Positions 15,131 through 23,866 of a stretch of 64,000 nucleotides of DNA are shown here, piece by piece. Numbering within the stretch: position 1 is the first letter of the stretch; the number at the start of each line of letters is the position of its first letter. The translations under genes and the position numbers were made by a program. The notes under the pieces were generated by a model. The model ran no database searches. It was not told the origin of the DNA and saw nothing but the letters and a program-made list of their open reading frames with translations. The DNA comes from Natronorubrum texcoconense (GTDB lineage Archaea; Halobacteriota; Halobacteria; Halobacteriales; Natrialbaceae): positions 124,001 to 188,000 of the forward strand of contig NZ_FNFE01000008.1 in the NCBI RefSeq assembly GCF_900100335.1. The letters run 5' to 3'.

Positions 15131-15190
15131 CGATCGTCGAATCATTCGTTCGGTCGTCGAATCGCTCCTCCGGTCGTCGAATCACTCGAT
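15131..15190. repeat. Three 20-bp direct repeats upstream of cobO
   Basis: Units at 15131, 15151 and 15171 share the core GGTCGTCGAATC with small changes. They lie between the HTH gene promoter and the cobO promoter and could bind a regulator or be drift. Confidence 0.4.
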
Positions 15191-15229
15191 GTGCCTACCT
15201 ACATATACGCCCGGGCCGACGGACACCGT

Positions 15230-15919
15230 ATGAGTGACGATCACCCGTCGGAGTCGACGGTCGAAAACACGCCGGGGCGGGGTCGGAGTCCCGAAGCCGA
15301 GACCATCGAGCCCGCCGCTCCCGAAGAGTTCGGTCTCGTCCAGGTCTGGTGGGGCGACGGAAAGGGGAAGACGACGGCCACGCTCGGCATGGGAATGCGC
15401 GCCGCGGGCCACGGCTACCGCGTCCACATGCTCCAGTTCATGAAAGGCGGCGCCTCGAGCGTCGAGGCCGTCCGCGGCGAGTACAACGCGATGGCCGCGC
15501 TCCCCGGAATCAGCTACGAGAACCTCGGCCACTACGGCTGGCACGGCATGGCCGACGGCAGCGACGAGGCCGACCACGCAGCCCAGGCACAGGCGGGACT
15601 CGAACGCGCTCGCGAGTTGCTCGAGGCGGCCGACGGGACCGATCTGGGTTCGCCGATCGATCTCGATGCGCCGCCCGAAGACGGGGTCCACATGCTAATT
15701 CTGGACGAAGTGCTCTACGCAGCGGATCGCGGACTACTCAGTGAAGACGATATCTACGGGCTGCTCGACGCGAAGCCGGCCGAGCTCGAACTCGTGCTCT
15801 CGGGTAGCCACGCCGAACCGACGTATCTCGAGGAGCGAGCCGATCTGATCACCAACGTGCGGAAGGTGAAACACCCGATCGACGACGGCCAGCGGGCGCG
15901 ACGCGGCACGGAGTTCTGA
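15230..15919 (+). CDS. cobO: Corrinoid adenosyltransferase
   Basis: Cob(I)yrinic acid a,c-diamide (or cobalamin) adenosyltransferase, CobO/BtuR/CobA type, 229 residues; it transfers the adenosyl group of ATP to reduced corrinoid cobalt. The P-loop WGDGKGKTT (41-49) is the reverse-order loop typical of this family, followed by MQFMKGG-like LQFMKGG and LDEVLYAADRGLL. Residues 1-32 are an acidic, probably disordered extension common in haloarchaea. A CATATAC element about 25 bases before the ATG suggests a leaderless mRNA. It belongs to the same pathway as cbiP at 23.9 kb but is not linked to it. Confidence 0.92.
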   Translation: MSDDHPSESTVENTPGRGRSPEAETIEPAAPEEFGLVQVWWGDGKGKTTATLGMGMRAAGHGYRVHMLQFMKGGASSVEAVRGEYNAMAALPGISYENLGHYGWHGMADGSDEADHAAQAQAGLERARELLEAADGTDLGSPIDLDAPPEDGVHMLILDEVLYAADRGLLSEDDIYGLLDAKPAELELVLSGSHAEPTYLEERADLITNVRKVKHPIDDGQRARRGTEF

Positions 15920-16093
15920 ACGGCGACGGCTCACATCGCTCCGTCCCGATCGGGGACAGCACTACTGCTCTAGAAGCGTTCGATCTCGGCATCGGTGGCT
16001 CTCGGATGCGGTGTCGCGATAGTGAGCGGAATCGAACAGTCGCCCGGACCTCGAATTGGCTTTCTTACTCCCTCCCAGTGTACGGTCGGGAGT

Positions 16094-16822
16094 ATGAGAG
16101 AGAATAGCACGTCGCCGAAATCGGTGATAGGGAGACGGACCGTCCTCGCGACGGGAAGCGCACTCCTCGCGGGACTGGGAAGCAACCCGTCTGTACTGGC
16201 GGCGGGTGCACGGGAAGAACCGGACCGGCCGGCCGACCAGCAGCGGTCCATCGGCAGTACCGACGTTCAGAGCGGCGCTGACGAGCGGAACGGCGAAGAC
16301 CGCTCCGACGATTCGGACGACGACCCGCAACGGACGATCACCGACGACACCAGGACGGTTCAGATCACGGTCCCGGAAGCCTGGGACGACGTCAACAGCA
16401 CGCAGGTCGGTAACAATCCCTCGATCATCGCCGCCCCGGACCTGGACGGTTACCTCACCACGAGAGACGTTCCCGGCGTCGAGGTCGCCGTGACCACGAG
16501 ACTGGGCGGCGATCCGGCCGCGATCCTCGACAGACTCGTCGACTACAGCCACGAGTGCGACGACGGCGGTCGACAGCGGTTTCGGTCCGACGAGTTCACC
16601 TTCCGGAGTCAGATCTGGCGACGGTGTGACGGTGACGGCACGATGTTCCTGACGATAGTCGGTGCACCAGTCGACGACCAGTCGGACCGGACCTCGGATG
16701 CGCCGTACGTGCTTCTTATCGGTGCACAAATCGTCACCGAACCGGACGCGGACGCGATTTCCGTCGCCATCGAATCACTCGAGATCCGCTCGTCCGACGG
16801 TCAGTTCCTTCGGAACGAATGA
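16094..16822 (+). CDS. Secreted protein with Tat signal, unknown function
   Basis: A 242-residue protein that starts with a twin-arginine signal (GRRTVLATGSALLAGLGS, about 13-30) and an acidic linker (DDSDDDP), then a compact domain (about 75-242) with beta-rich segments such as RTVQITVPEAWDDVN. No lipobox Cys is evident, so it may be released or remain membrane-anchored by its signal. It resembles haloarchaeal proteins of about this size with a twin-arginine leader; I do not recognise the family. Confidence 0.75.
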   Translation: MRENSTSPKSVIGRRTVLATGSALLAGLGSNPSVLAAGAREEPDRPADQQRSIGSTDVQSGADERNGEDRSDDSDDDPQRTITDDTRTVQITVPEAWDDVNSTQVGNNPSIIAAPDLDGYLTTRDVPGVEVAVTTRLGGDPAAILDRLVDYSHECDDGGRQRFRSDEFTFRSQIWRRCDGDGTMFLTIVGAPVDDQSDRTSDAPYVLLIGAQIVTEPDADAISVAIESLEIRSSDGQFLRNE

Positions 16823-16945
16823 CGTCTCGACCTCGAGACGCCGGCACGGAACCGGCGACATCGGGCCCCGACCTATCGCACGGGTACTTCCACGACGCGG
16901 GAATATCACCCGTCCTATATATGATCAGTCGTCGAACCGGTAGCT

Positions 16946-17362
16946 ATGCACCTACTGGTTCCGATGGACGACTCCGAACCGGCTCGCGCGGCACTCAAAT
17001 ATGCACTCACGACGTTTCCCGACGCGACCATCACCGTGTTGCACGTCGTCGATCCGTCGATGGCGATGTACGGGGGCGACACGGCGTACAACGTCGAACG
17101 GGCCCTCGAAATCGAGGAGGAGAGAGCCGAGGCGCTGTTCGAGCGCGCGCGGGAGTTCGCTAGCGAACACGACGTGACGATCACGACCGAAACCATCGGC
17201 GGACCGGCCGCTCGAGGCATCGTCGAGTTCGCCGACGAACACGACGTCGACGGGATCGTCATCGGAAGCCACGGCCGGTCCGGCGTCTCCCGCGTCCTGC
17301 TGGGGAGCGTCGCCGAGCGGGTTGTTCGCCGCGCAACGGCCCCGGTGACGGTCGTCAGATGA
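16946..17362 (+). CDS. Universal stress protein
   Basis: A 138-residue single-domain UspA protein: MHLLVPMDDSEPARAALKYA at the start and the ATP-binding GSHGRSGVSRVLLGSVAERV near 109-128, with APVTVVR at the end. A TATATAT element at 16914-16922 lies about 28 bases upstream of the ATG, so leaderless. It stands alone between a secreted protein and a ZIP transporter and has no copy of the sulfur-block operator. Confidence 0.92.
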   Translation: MHLLVPMDDSEPARAALKYALTTFPDATITVLHVVDPSMAMYGGDTAYNVERALEIEEERAEALFERAREFASEHDVTITTETIGGPAARGIVEFADEHDVDGIVIGSHGRSGVSRVLLGSVAERVVRRATAPVTVVR

Positions 17363-17463
17363 TGCGAAGAGCAGGCGGACATCAACGGCGGAGTGATGTG
17401 GGCTGTCGATCCGTCTGCCCGCCGAATCGACAACCGTAATGTGTTCTGACAGCGAGAGATAGT

Positions 17464-18264
17464 ATGGTTGTCGAGGGGCTTGGACTCGTACTCGCCGCCG
17501 GAATATTCACGGCCGTAGTCTGCGGATTAGGAACCCTTCCGTTCTTTTTCGTCGACGATATCAGCGATCGGGTGACCGTCGTCCTCTGGGGGCTCGCGGG
17601 CGGCATTATGCTGTTTGCCTCGTTGTTCGGGTTCGTCGTCGAGGGGCTCGAGGAGGGCACGCTAACCCAAGTCGGAACCGGCCTCCTCGTCGGCGTCGGA
17701 CTCGTCATCGTCGCCGACCGGCTCATCTCAGACTACGAGTTCAAGCCCCGCGAAATGCCCAACGCTGACTTCCGGAAGCTCGTCCTCATCGTCGGCATTC
17801 TGACCGTCCACAGCTTCCCGGAAGGGGTCGCTCTCGGGGTGGCGTTCGCCGATCTGGGCGTCGACGGCGACCTCGTCGTCGCGGGGCTCGCGGTGCCGGC
17901 GCTGGCGGTCTTCATCACGGTCGCGATCTCGATCCAGAACATTCCGGAAGGGCTCGCCGTCGCGATCCCGCTGCACACGTACGGGCTCCCGAACTGGAAG
18001 ATCTTCGGCTGGGCGGTTTTCTCGAGTATTCCACAGCCGATCGGCGCGGGAGTCGCGTTCGTGTTCGTCAGCGTCGCCCGCGAGTTTCTCCCCTTCGGCT
18101 TCGGTTTCGCCGCCGGCGCGATGATCTACCTGGTGCTCCACGACATCTTTCCCGAGGCATTGGATCACGGCGCGGAGCTTCGAGGTGGCGGTCGTCGGGA
18201 ACTGGTCGGCGGAATCGTCCTCGGCGTTGCAATCATGCTCCCCGTCATGTTTCTGACGGAGTGA
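17464..18264 (+). CDS. ZIP family metal transporter
   Basis: A 266-residue ZIP permease importing Zn2+, Fe2+ or Mn2+. About eight helices are visible. The two metal-site helices are present: TVHSFPEGVALGVA (helix IV) and IQNIPEGLAVAIP (helix V). GufA-like members of this subfamily have the same motifs. A short charged segment between helices III and IV (KPREMPNADFRK) replaces the longer His-rich loop of some ZIPs. Confidence 0.92.
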   Translation: MVVEGLGLVLAAGIFTAVVCGLGTLPFFFVDDISDRVTVVLWGLAGGIMLFASLFGFVVEGLEEGTLTQVGTGLLVGVGLVIVADRLISDYEFKPREMPNADFRKLVLIVGILTVHSFPEGVALGVAFADLGVDGDLVVAGLAVPALAVFITVAISIQNIPEGLAVAIPLHTYGLPNWKIFGWAVFSSIPQPIGAGVAFVFVSVAREFLPFGFGFAAGAMIYLVLHDIFPEALDHGAELRGGGRRELVGGIVLGVAIMLPVMFLTE

Positions 18265-18353
18265 GTTCAGACACCAAGAACGGCGTTTAACAACTCACCA
18301 CTTCGAGCGATACTGCGAAACAGTAGGATTTATACTCAATGGTATTTATTAAC

Positions 18354-19094
18354 ATGGAGATGATCCACACACGAGTCTCAGAGCGCGTTGGTCAGCAAGA
18401 ACAATATCAGCTGACCGACGAGGAGATCGACCGATACAACGAAAACGGCTATCTGAAACTCGAGTCCGTGTTCGACGAATCGGAACTTGAGGCGCTTCGG
18501 GCGGAGAACGATACGTTGATTCAGAATGCTGATACTGGAACTGATCACGGATCAGCACCGATCAAGACGAGCGATCATCTGTTCAAGTCGGGCGTCTGGG
18601 CTCGGGCGATACAAGACCCCCGGATCACCGTCCCGATGACACAGTTGATCGGACCGAACGTGGAACTCGATCATACCACAGGGCGAAAATGGATGCCCGC
18701 GGAGACAGCCGAGATCGAACAACACGATCTCCATCAGGACCGCGTCTTCTACTCCCACAGTGCGGAAACGTTCATCAATGCGATCGTCTATCTTGACGAT
18801 TTCCCCGAAGACGAAGGCGGCATGCGGTTCATACCGGGAAGCCACCTCGACGGCGATCTCGAACACGTCGACGGGGAGAAAGGGCCGCAACTTCCAGAAA
18901 CCAGTCACTCGTTCGACGAGACGATCGGCGTTCCAGCGAATGCGGGAGACGTAATCCTGTTCCACATAAATGTGGTTCACGGAACCCAGGTCGCTCGACA
19001 ATCCGATCCTGGAACGATTACGTGGGTGATTTACAACGATCCAGCGTACGGATCCGAGCAAGCGGGCGTCATGGTTGCTGGAAGCCGGCCATAA
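18354..19094 (+). CDS. Phytanoyl-CoA dioxygenase (PhyH) family protein
   Basis: A 246-residue Fe(II)/2-oxoglutarate oxygenase of the PhyH family. It begins DRYNENGYLKLESVF, has the iron-binding HQD (about 123-125), a downstream His in VVHGTQVAR (about 212-220) and an Arg in the same segment for 2-oxoglutarate. The substrate is unknown; relatives hydroxylate ectoine, phytanate and other small molecules. The start at 18354 suits a TATA-like TTTATACT (18329-18336). Codon third positions are less GC-rich than those of the neighbours, a possible sign of transfer. Confidence 0.85.
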   Translation: MEMIHTRVSERVGQQEQYQLTDEEIDRYNENGYLKLESVFDESELEALRAENDTLIQNADTGTDHGSAPIKTSDHLFKSGVWARAIQDPRITVPMTQLIGPNVELDHTTGRKWMPAETAEIEQHDLHQDRVFYSHSAETFINAIVYLDDFPEDEGGMRFIPGSHLDGDLEHVDGEKGPQLPETSHSFDETIGVPANAGDVILFHINVVHGTQVARQSDPGTITWVIYNDPAYGSEQAGVMVAGSRP

Positions 19095-19306
19095 CGGCTC
19101 ATTTGTAATTCTGTTTCTGCGCTAGTGACGTGCATCAGATGGATCTACGGGAGACCGCTCACTCTCCTGTCGCGATAGATCTTTCAAAAACTAGTCTCAC
19201 TAGACAGCGTCTCTCCATCGGTATAGTCGGTCCTTGGAGCCAAACACTCGAGAGGGGGAGATGCCAGCACAATTATTACCAATCGTACCGAATGTTCGGC
19301 AAATCG

Positions 19307-20128
19307 ATGGGTGTGATACAGGTCGACGGACTGGTGAAATCGTACGGGGATGTCGACGCAGTGGACGGGCTATCGTTTTCCGTCGAGCGGGGCGAATTAT
19401 ACGGCTTTCTCGGGCCGAACGGCGCCGGAAAGACGACCACAATCGGCGTTCTGACCGGCCAACTCCGGCCGGATTCGGGAACGGCTCGCGTCCTCGAGAC
19501 CGATCCGACTGCTGAACCGATCGAAACGCGACATCGGGTCGGAATCCTGCCCGAACAGGGATCGCCGCCGAGCTTTCTGACGCCGCGGGAGTTCCTCGAC
19601 TTCGTCGGCGACGTCCGCGGGCTCGAGCCCGATCGAGTCGCGACGCAGACCGACGTCTGGGCCGACCGACTCGGCTTCGAGAGCAAGCTCGACACGCTTC
19701 ACACGGATCTCTCGCGGGGTCAACAACAGAAAGTGATGATCACACAGGCCTTCGTCCACGAACCTGACGTGGTCTTCATCGACGAGCCGCTGGCGAACCT
19801 CGATCCGCTGGTCCAAGAGCAGGTCAAGCAATTCCTCGTCTCCTACGCCGCCGGTGACAACGCCGTCTTCGTCTCGACGCACAACATCGACGTCGCAGAA
19901 GAGATCTGTACCCGTGTCGGAATCGTTGCCGACGGACAGCTCGTGACGGAGCGGTCGCTCGACGGGAGTGACGGCGGTGATGGTGGTGATGGTGGTGACG
20001 GCAATGGCCGCGGCGACGGTATCGACAGCGACGAATCGTTGCTCGAGATCTTCCTCGAGCGCGTCGAGGACGCCGACGTCCGCGACGCACCGTCGCTCGA
20101 TCGCCTAGGGGCTGAGTCGAAACAATGA
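19307..20128 (+). CDS. ABC transporter ATP-binding protein
   Basis: A 273-residue ABC ATPase. Walker A GPNGAGKTTT (about 37-46), the Q-loop region GILPEQGSPPS, the signature LSRGQQQKVMI, Walker B VVFIDEPLANLD and the H-loop THNID are all present. The C-terminus has a Gly/Asp run (GGDGGDGGDGG) and an acidic end. It overlaps the following permease gene by four bases (ATGA), so it is the energy subunit of that exporter. I use the ATG at 19307, though another in-frame ATG exists at 19292. Confidence 0.9.
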   Translation: MGVIQVDGLVKSYGDVDAVDGLSFSVERGELYGFLGPNGAGKTTTIGVLTGQLRPDSGTARVLETDPTAEPIETRHRVGILPEQGSPPSFLTPREFLDFVGDVRGLEPDRVATQTDVWADRLGFESKLDTLHTDLSRGQQQKVMITQAFVHEPDVVFIDEPLANLDPLVQEQVKQFLVSYAAGDNAVFVSTHNIDVAEEICTRVGIVADGQLVTERSLDGSDGGDGGDGGDGNGRGDGIDSDESLLEIFLERVEDADVRDAPSLDRLGAESKQ

Positions 20129-21582
20129 GTACGGCCTCGCGCTCGCCGCGATCGACGTGGCGACTGTTCGCGCTCCTCCTCCGCGAGGAGTGGCGGCTAC
20201 ACACGCAGCTGTTCGGCGGCTGGCGATTCGTACTCTTCCCGGTCGTCATCGCCGCCCTCACCGTCGGCGCGACGGTCGCGCTTCTCGAGACCGGAACCGC
20301 CGCCGGAACGATCGTAACCGGGCTGCACGTCCTCGCGCTCGGTTTCGGCCTCTACAGCGGGACGGCCGGCTTCGCGGGGTCGGACATGCTCGAGAACGTC
20401 TTCGGTCGGCTCTCGCTCGTCCTCTCGACGTCGACGACGCTGCCGCTGTCCCGGCGCCGGTTGCTGGGGATCTTCCTCGTCAAGGACGCGCTGTTCTACG
20501 CGGTCGCGTTCGTGCTCCCGATGGCGGTCGCCAACGCGGTCCTCGTCGGGGAGGTGTCCGCCGCGCCGGTCGCCATCGGAACGCTGTGGCTCTCGCTATC
20601 GCTGTCGTTCGCGGCCGGCATGGCGCTGACCGTCGCGATGATCGCGATTCGAACGCGAGGGATACCGACGTGGGCAATCGCCGGGACGATCGTCGTCGTC
20701 GCGGGCGGATCGTGGCTGACGGGAACCGCTCGAGACGGCTGGGCCCTGTTCGTCCCGATCGAGGGCTCGCTCGCCAGCGCACTCGGATTGGCCGCCGGGA
20801 CCGTCCTCGTCGGTGTCGCATCGCTCGCGCTGTACGACCCGACCTACGGCCGACCCTCGCGGACGGCCGGCGACCGGTTCGCACGGCTCAGCGATTCGCT
20901 ACCGCTGGGGACGGACAACAGCAGCGCACTCGTCTCGAAGACGTTGCTCGATCTGGCACGCTCGTCGGGTGGCGTCGCGAAGCCGTTCGTCTCGGCCGCG
21001 ATCCTGTTCGCGCTCGTGGCCGCCCTCGTCGGCGTCGTCGACTCGATCACCGGCATCGCGCCCGCACCGGGAATCTTCTTCGGCGGCGTACTCGGACTGA
21101 CGGCGTTTACCACGTACAACTGGCTGACCCAGTTCGATTCGCTCGAGGCCTACCTCACCTACCCCGTCTCGATCGAAGACGTCTTCCGCGCGAAACGGAT
21201 CGCGTTCGTTCTCGTCGGCGCACCGACGGTCGCAGTGCCGTACCTGGCGGCCGTGATCTGGTTCGAGGCGACGGTGCTGGATGCAGTCGTCGGCGCTCTC
21301 TTGCTCGCGGGCTACGCGCTGTACTACTACGGCCTGACCGTCTACATCGCCGGCTTCGATCCCAACGAGTTCCTCTTCGATGCCGTCCGGTTCACGATGT
21401 TCACCGTCGGCGTCGGCGTTGCGCTCGTGCCGACGCTCGTCGCCGGGTTCGTCGTCGTGCCGCCGTCCGGGACTGTTGCGCTCGCGCTCGGGATTGCAGG
21501 GGTGGGGTTCGGTGTGGTGGGAGTGGTGCTCTCGAGTCGGGCGGGGCCGCGGTGGGAGAAGCGGTATCAGGTAGGGGGCTGA
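20125..21582 (+). CDS. ABC-2 type permease
   Basis: A 485-residue multi-span membrane protein with about twelve helices; the N-terminal region FALLLREEWRLHTQLFGGWR precedes the first helix. It is the permease of the ABC exporter whose ATPase is encoded directly upstream with overlapping codons. The exported substrate cannot be told. The antisense and shifted frames here are long because of the high GC content and are not genes. Confidence 0.88.
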   Translation: MSTASRSPRSTWRLFALLLREEWRLHTQLFGGWRFVLFPVVIAALTVGATVALLETGTAAGTIVTGLHVLALGFGLYSGTAGFAGSDMLENVFGRLSLVLSTSTTLPLSRRRLLGIFLVKDALFYAVAFVLPMAVANAVLVGEVSAAPVAIGTLWLSLSLSFAAGMALTVAMIAIRTRGIPTWAIAGTIVVVAGGSWLTGTARDGWALFVPIEGSLASALGLAAGTVLVGVASLALYDPTYGRPSRTAGDRFARLSDSLPLGTDNSSALVSKTLLDLARSSGGVAKPFVSAAILFALVAALVGVVDSITGIAPAPGIFFGGVLGLTAFTTYNWLTQFDSLEAYLTYPVSIEDVFRAKRIAFVLVGAPTVAVPYLAAVIWFEATVLDAVVGALLLAGYALYYYGLTVYIAGFDPNEFLFDAVRFTMFTVGVGVALVPTLVAGFVVVPPSGTVALALGIAGVGFGVVGVVLSSRAGPRWEKRYQVGG

Positions 21583-21716
21583 AAAACCGACTGCTGAAAG
21601 TTTGCAGAGAGATACACCACATTTTCGAACAAAAGGGTAGCTGTCGATCACAGCCATTCACTTTTACAGCGAGCCTCCACGTTCCATCATTTCCACTAAT
21701 TAGTTAGCAGAGGGGG

Positions 21717-21738
21717 ACGGGGGGTATTCCAGTGTAAA
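21717..21738 (-). repeat. Origin repeat (ORB) A1
   Basis: Reverse copy of TTTACACTGGAA followed by a C run. It faces the copies at 21859 and 21890 across an AT-rich stretch. Confidence 0.65.
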
Positions 21739-21858
21739 TCCCCGACAGTATGGGCAGACAACTGTTGGAGTACCAATATTAGGATTACAGAACGTTCAGA
21801 ACAATGTTATTCAGAAAAGGTGGGTCAATATTCAGTTGTGCTATTCCTGTTTTTGTGA

Positions 21859-21910
21859 GTTTACACTGGAATCCCCCCTCCCTCACTAGCTACACTGGAA
21901 CGGGGGGTTT
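21859..21910 (+). repeat. Origin repeats (ORB) A2 and A3
   Basis: Two forward copies: TTTACACTGGAATCCCCCC at 21860 and TACACTGGAACGGGGGG at 21891. Each has the invariant ACACTGGAA followed by a run of C or G. Confidence 0.65.
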
Positions 21911-21937
21911 ATTATAGAGAAGAAGAATGGTTGTATC

Positions 21938-23197
21938 ATGTCATTATTCCCGTCGGATGATCCTATCATCGAGAACCACGCTGTTCTCGAGCCCGATAAC
22001 AACTCATACACACCGTCTAACCTCCCCGAACGAGAGGACGAATTAGCCGAAATTAATCGGATTCTGCGACCGCTCCAAACGGGTGGGTCACCACATAATG
22101 CACTTGTCTATGGCCCGACCGGGCAAGGAAAGACCGTAGCTGTAGAGCTGAAAATGCAGGAACTCCGGACGTGGGCAGACAACAAGGGAGAGGACGTCAC
22201 TATCGTGATCGCACGATGCAAAGGTTGCGATAGTTCTTATCACGTTCTCACACTTCTGGTGAAGCGACTCCGAGAAATCAAGGAAGGACGAGGTGTTGAG
22301 CGACCACAAGGCTACCCACGAAAGGCTCTCATCGAGATGGTATTCAACGAGATCGATAGGCTAGGTGGTATCGTTGTTCTCGTTTTAGACGAGATCGATG
22401 GAATCGGCGAAGATGACTATGCTCTCTATGAGCTCTCACGTCCAGATATCTCGAATGCGAAGATCGGTGTGATTGGGATCACGAACGACGCCCAATTCCG
22501 AAACAATCTGGATGCGGACGTCCAGTCATCACTCGGACAGCGTGAGATTTTTTTCCATCCGTATGATGCAAACCAACTTCAAGACATTCTGGCACGCCGC
22601 GCTGGTAGAGGGTTAGTGGATACGTCGTTCAACGGCGCAGAGAGAACGTTTGAAAACCTCGAGAGTAACGTCCTTGATGACGCTACAATTCCGTTGACGG
22701 CGGCCCGAGCAAGCAATGAAACGGGTGATGCAAGGCAAGCAATCCGCTTGCTCCGGGATGCGTGTGAGATCGCAGAGGAGCGAGAAGAACTCGTCCGAGA
22801 GGGACACGTTAAAGAAGCACACCGGAAGATCGAGAAGGAGGCTCATCGGGAGCTAATCGAATCTGAGACGACACAGCGAAAATTGGCGCTTGCAGGAGTA
22901 ATCAAGCACGAAATCACCGGGAATCCAAATCCCGGGACGACGGATATCTATCAGACATACTGTGCCTTCTCGAAAGAAATCGATGGGAGACAAGTATCAC
23001 AGCGGACTGTTCGAGCCAAACTCAACGACCTTGCACATCAAAACATTCTGACCCAGTCCCGTCGTGGCCGAGGACAGGGACGAGGGATGTCGAATTTCTA
23101 TTCCCTCTCAATCGACCCTGAACTCGCGATTGAAGCCCTCGGAGACGACCAGCGACTCGAAGGCGTCGCAGAAATACTCTGGGATCTCGGGAAGTAG
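21938..23197 (+). CDS. orc: Orc1/Cdc6 replication initiator
   Basis: A 419-residue Orc1/Cdc6 AAA+ protein that binds origin repeats and loads the MCM helicase. Walker A is GPTGQGKT (59-66), Walker B LVLDEIDG, with sensor I at IGITND; a C-terminal winged helix is visible near 330-400 (RQVSQRTVRAKLNDLAHQNIL). Six origin repeats of one type surround the gene. Its codon use is less GC-rich than that of most neighbours, as is common for accessory orc genes. It differs strongly from the orc gene at 38.3 kb, so each probably recognises its own repeat family. Confidence 0.9.
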   Translation: MSLFPSDDPIIENHAVLEPDNNSYTPSNLPEREDELAEINRILRPLQTGGSPHNALVYGPTGQGKTVAVELKMQELRTWADNKGEDVTIVIARCKGCDSSYHVLTLLVKRLREIKEGRGVERPQGYPRKALIEMVFNEIDRLGGIVVLVLDEIDGIGEDDYALYELSRPDISNAKIGVIGITNDAQFRNNLDADVQSSLGQREIFFHPYDANQLQDILARRAGRGLVDTSFNGAERTFENLESNVLDDATIPLTAARASNETGDARQAIRLLRDACEIAEEREELVREGHVKEAHRKIEKEAHRELIESETTQRKLALAGVIKHEITGNPNPGTTDIYQTYCAFSKEIDGRQVSQRTVRAKLNDLAHQNILTQSRRGRGQGRGMSNFYSLSIDPELAIEALGDDQRLEGVAEILWDLGK

Positions 23198-23198
23198 T

Positions 23199-23239
23199 CT
23201 TTACACTGGAACACCCCCCGTACACTGGAACTAGGGGGT
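23199..23239 (+). repeat. Origin repeats (ORB) A4 and A5
   Basis: TTTACACTGGAACACCCCCC at 23200 and TACACTGGAACTAGGGGG at 23221, directly after the orc stop codon. Confidence 0.6.
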
Positions 23240-23363
23240 TTTGTGGTTCAGTTGGAACAGTTGTATGTAACCAGATAGACCCTCTCCACCGCTCCAGATG
23301 GATTACAAGTCAAGCTATCCAACTCGGGTTGGAGCAATCGATCCGCATGACCCGGAAAGACGA

Positions 23364-23385
23364 GTTTACACTGGAATCCCCCCTC
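23364..23385 (+). repeat. Origin repeat (ORB) A6
   Basis: TTTACACTGGAATCCCCCC, nearly identical to copy A2. The space 23240-23532 has no gene I can support. Confidence 0.6.
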
Positions 23386-23532
23386 CCCAACTGATCACAG
23401 TAGAACGATCGATATTGCGTTTCATTTGCAGCAGTAGTGTGATTGTATTGACTCGAAATCGACCACCGATCCTGAAAACACCCTTCACGTGCAGGGCGCA
23501 TCCAAACCAGCCAATCCGTTGAACGGTTTCCC

Positions 23533-23745
23533 ATGAAAGTCGTCTACAAACCCGGCAACGCCTACGAGGAGATCAACTGCTTCGACTTCCGCGAGTACGA
23601 TCAGGGAATCGTCCTCCACGACGAGGAGGGGTACAACATCGGTTACGTTCCCCACGAAATTCTGAGCCACATCGAACCGCACGAGGGGGAGATGGTCGAC
23701 TTCGAGGACGGCCAGCCGCCGGAACCCGGTTACGACGACGAATAG
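23533..23745 (+). CDS. Small acidic protein, unknown function
   Basis: A 70-residue acidic protein ([20 protein letters not shown] at the start, PPEPGYDDE at the end) with alternating strand-like segments. It has the codon use of a true haloarchaeal gene. I have no family name for it. It lies between the origin repeats and cbiP. Confidence 0.6.
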   Translation: MKVVYKPGNAYEEINCFDFREYDQGIVLHDEEGYNIGYVPHEILSHIEPHEGEMVDFEDGQPPEPGYDDE

Positions 23746-23866
23746 CGACGGACGAACTCGAGCAACGACCAGCGAAGGCGCTCGAATCATCTCTAACTCG
23801 CTCGAGTCCCCGCCACGCCGAACCGATAGGACGATACTTCACGGCACGCGAGTAGCCCCAACGCGG

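Larger units (their letters stand above)
21717..21937. other. Candidate replication origin A
   Basis: An intergenic segment upstream of an orc1/cdc6 gene with one inverted and two direct origin repeats bracketing an AT-richer core (about 21739-21858), which could be the unwinding element. This is the standard layout of haloarchaeal origins. Whether it is active cannot be seen from sequence. Confidence 0.6.
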
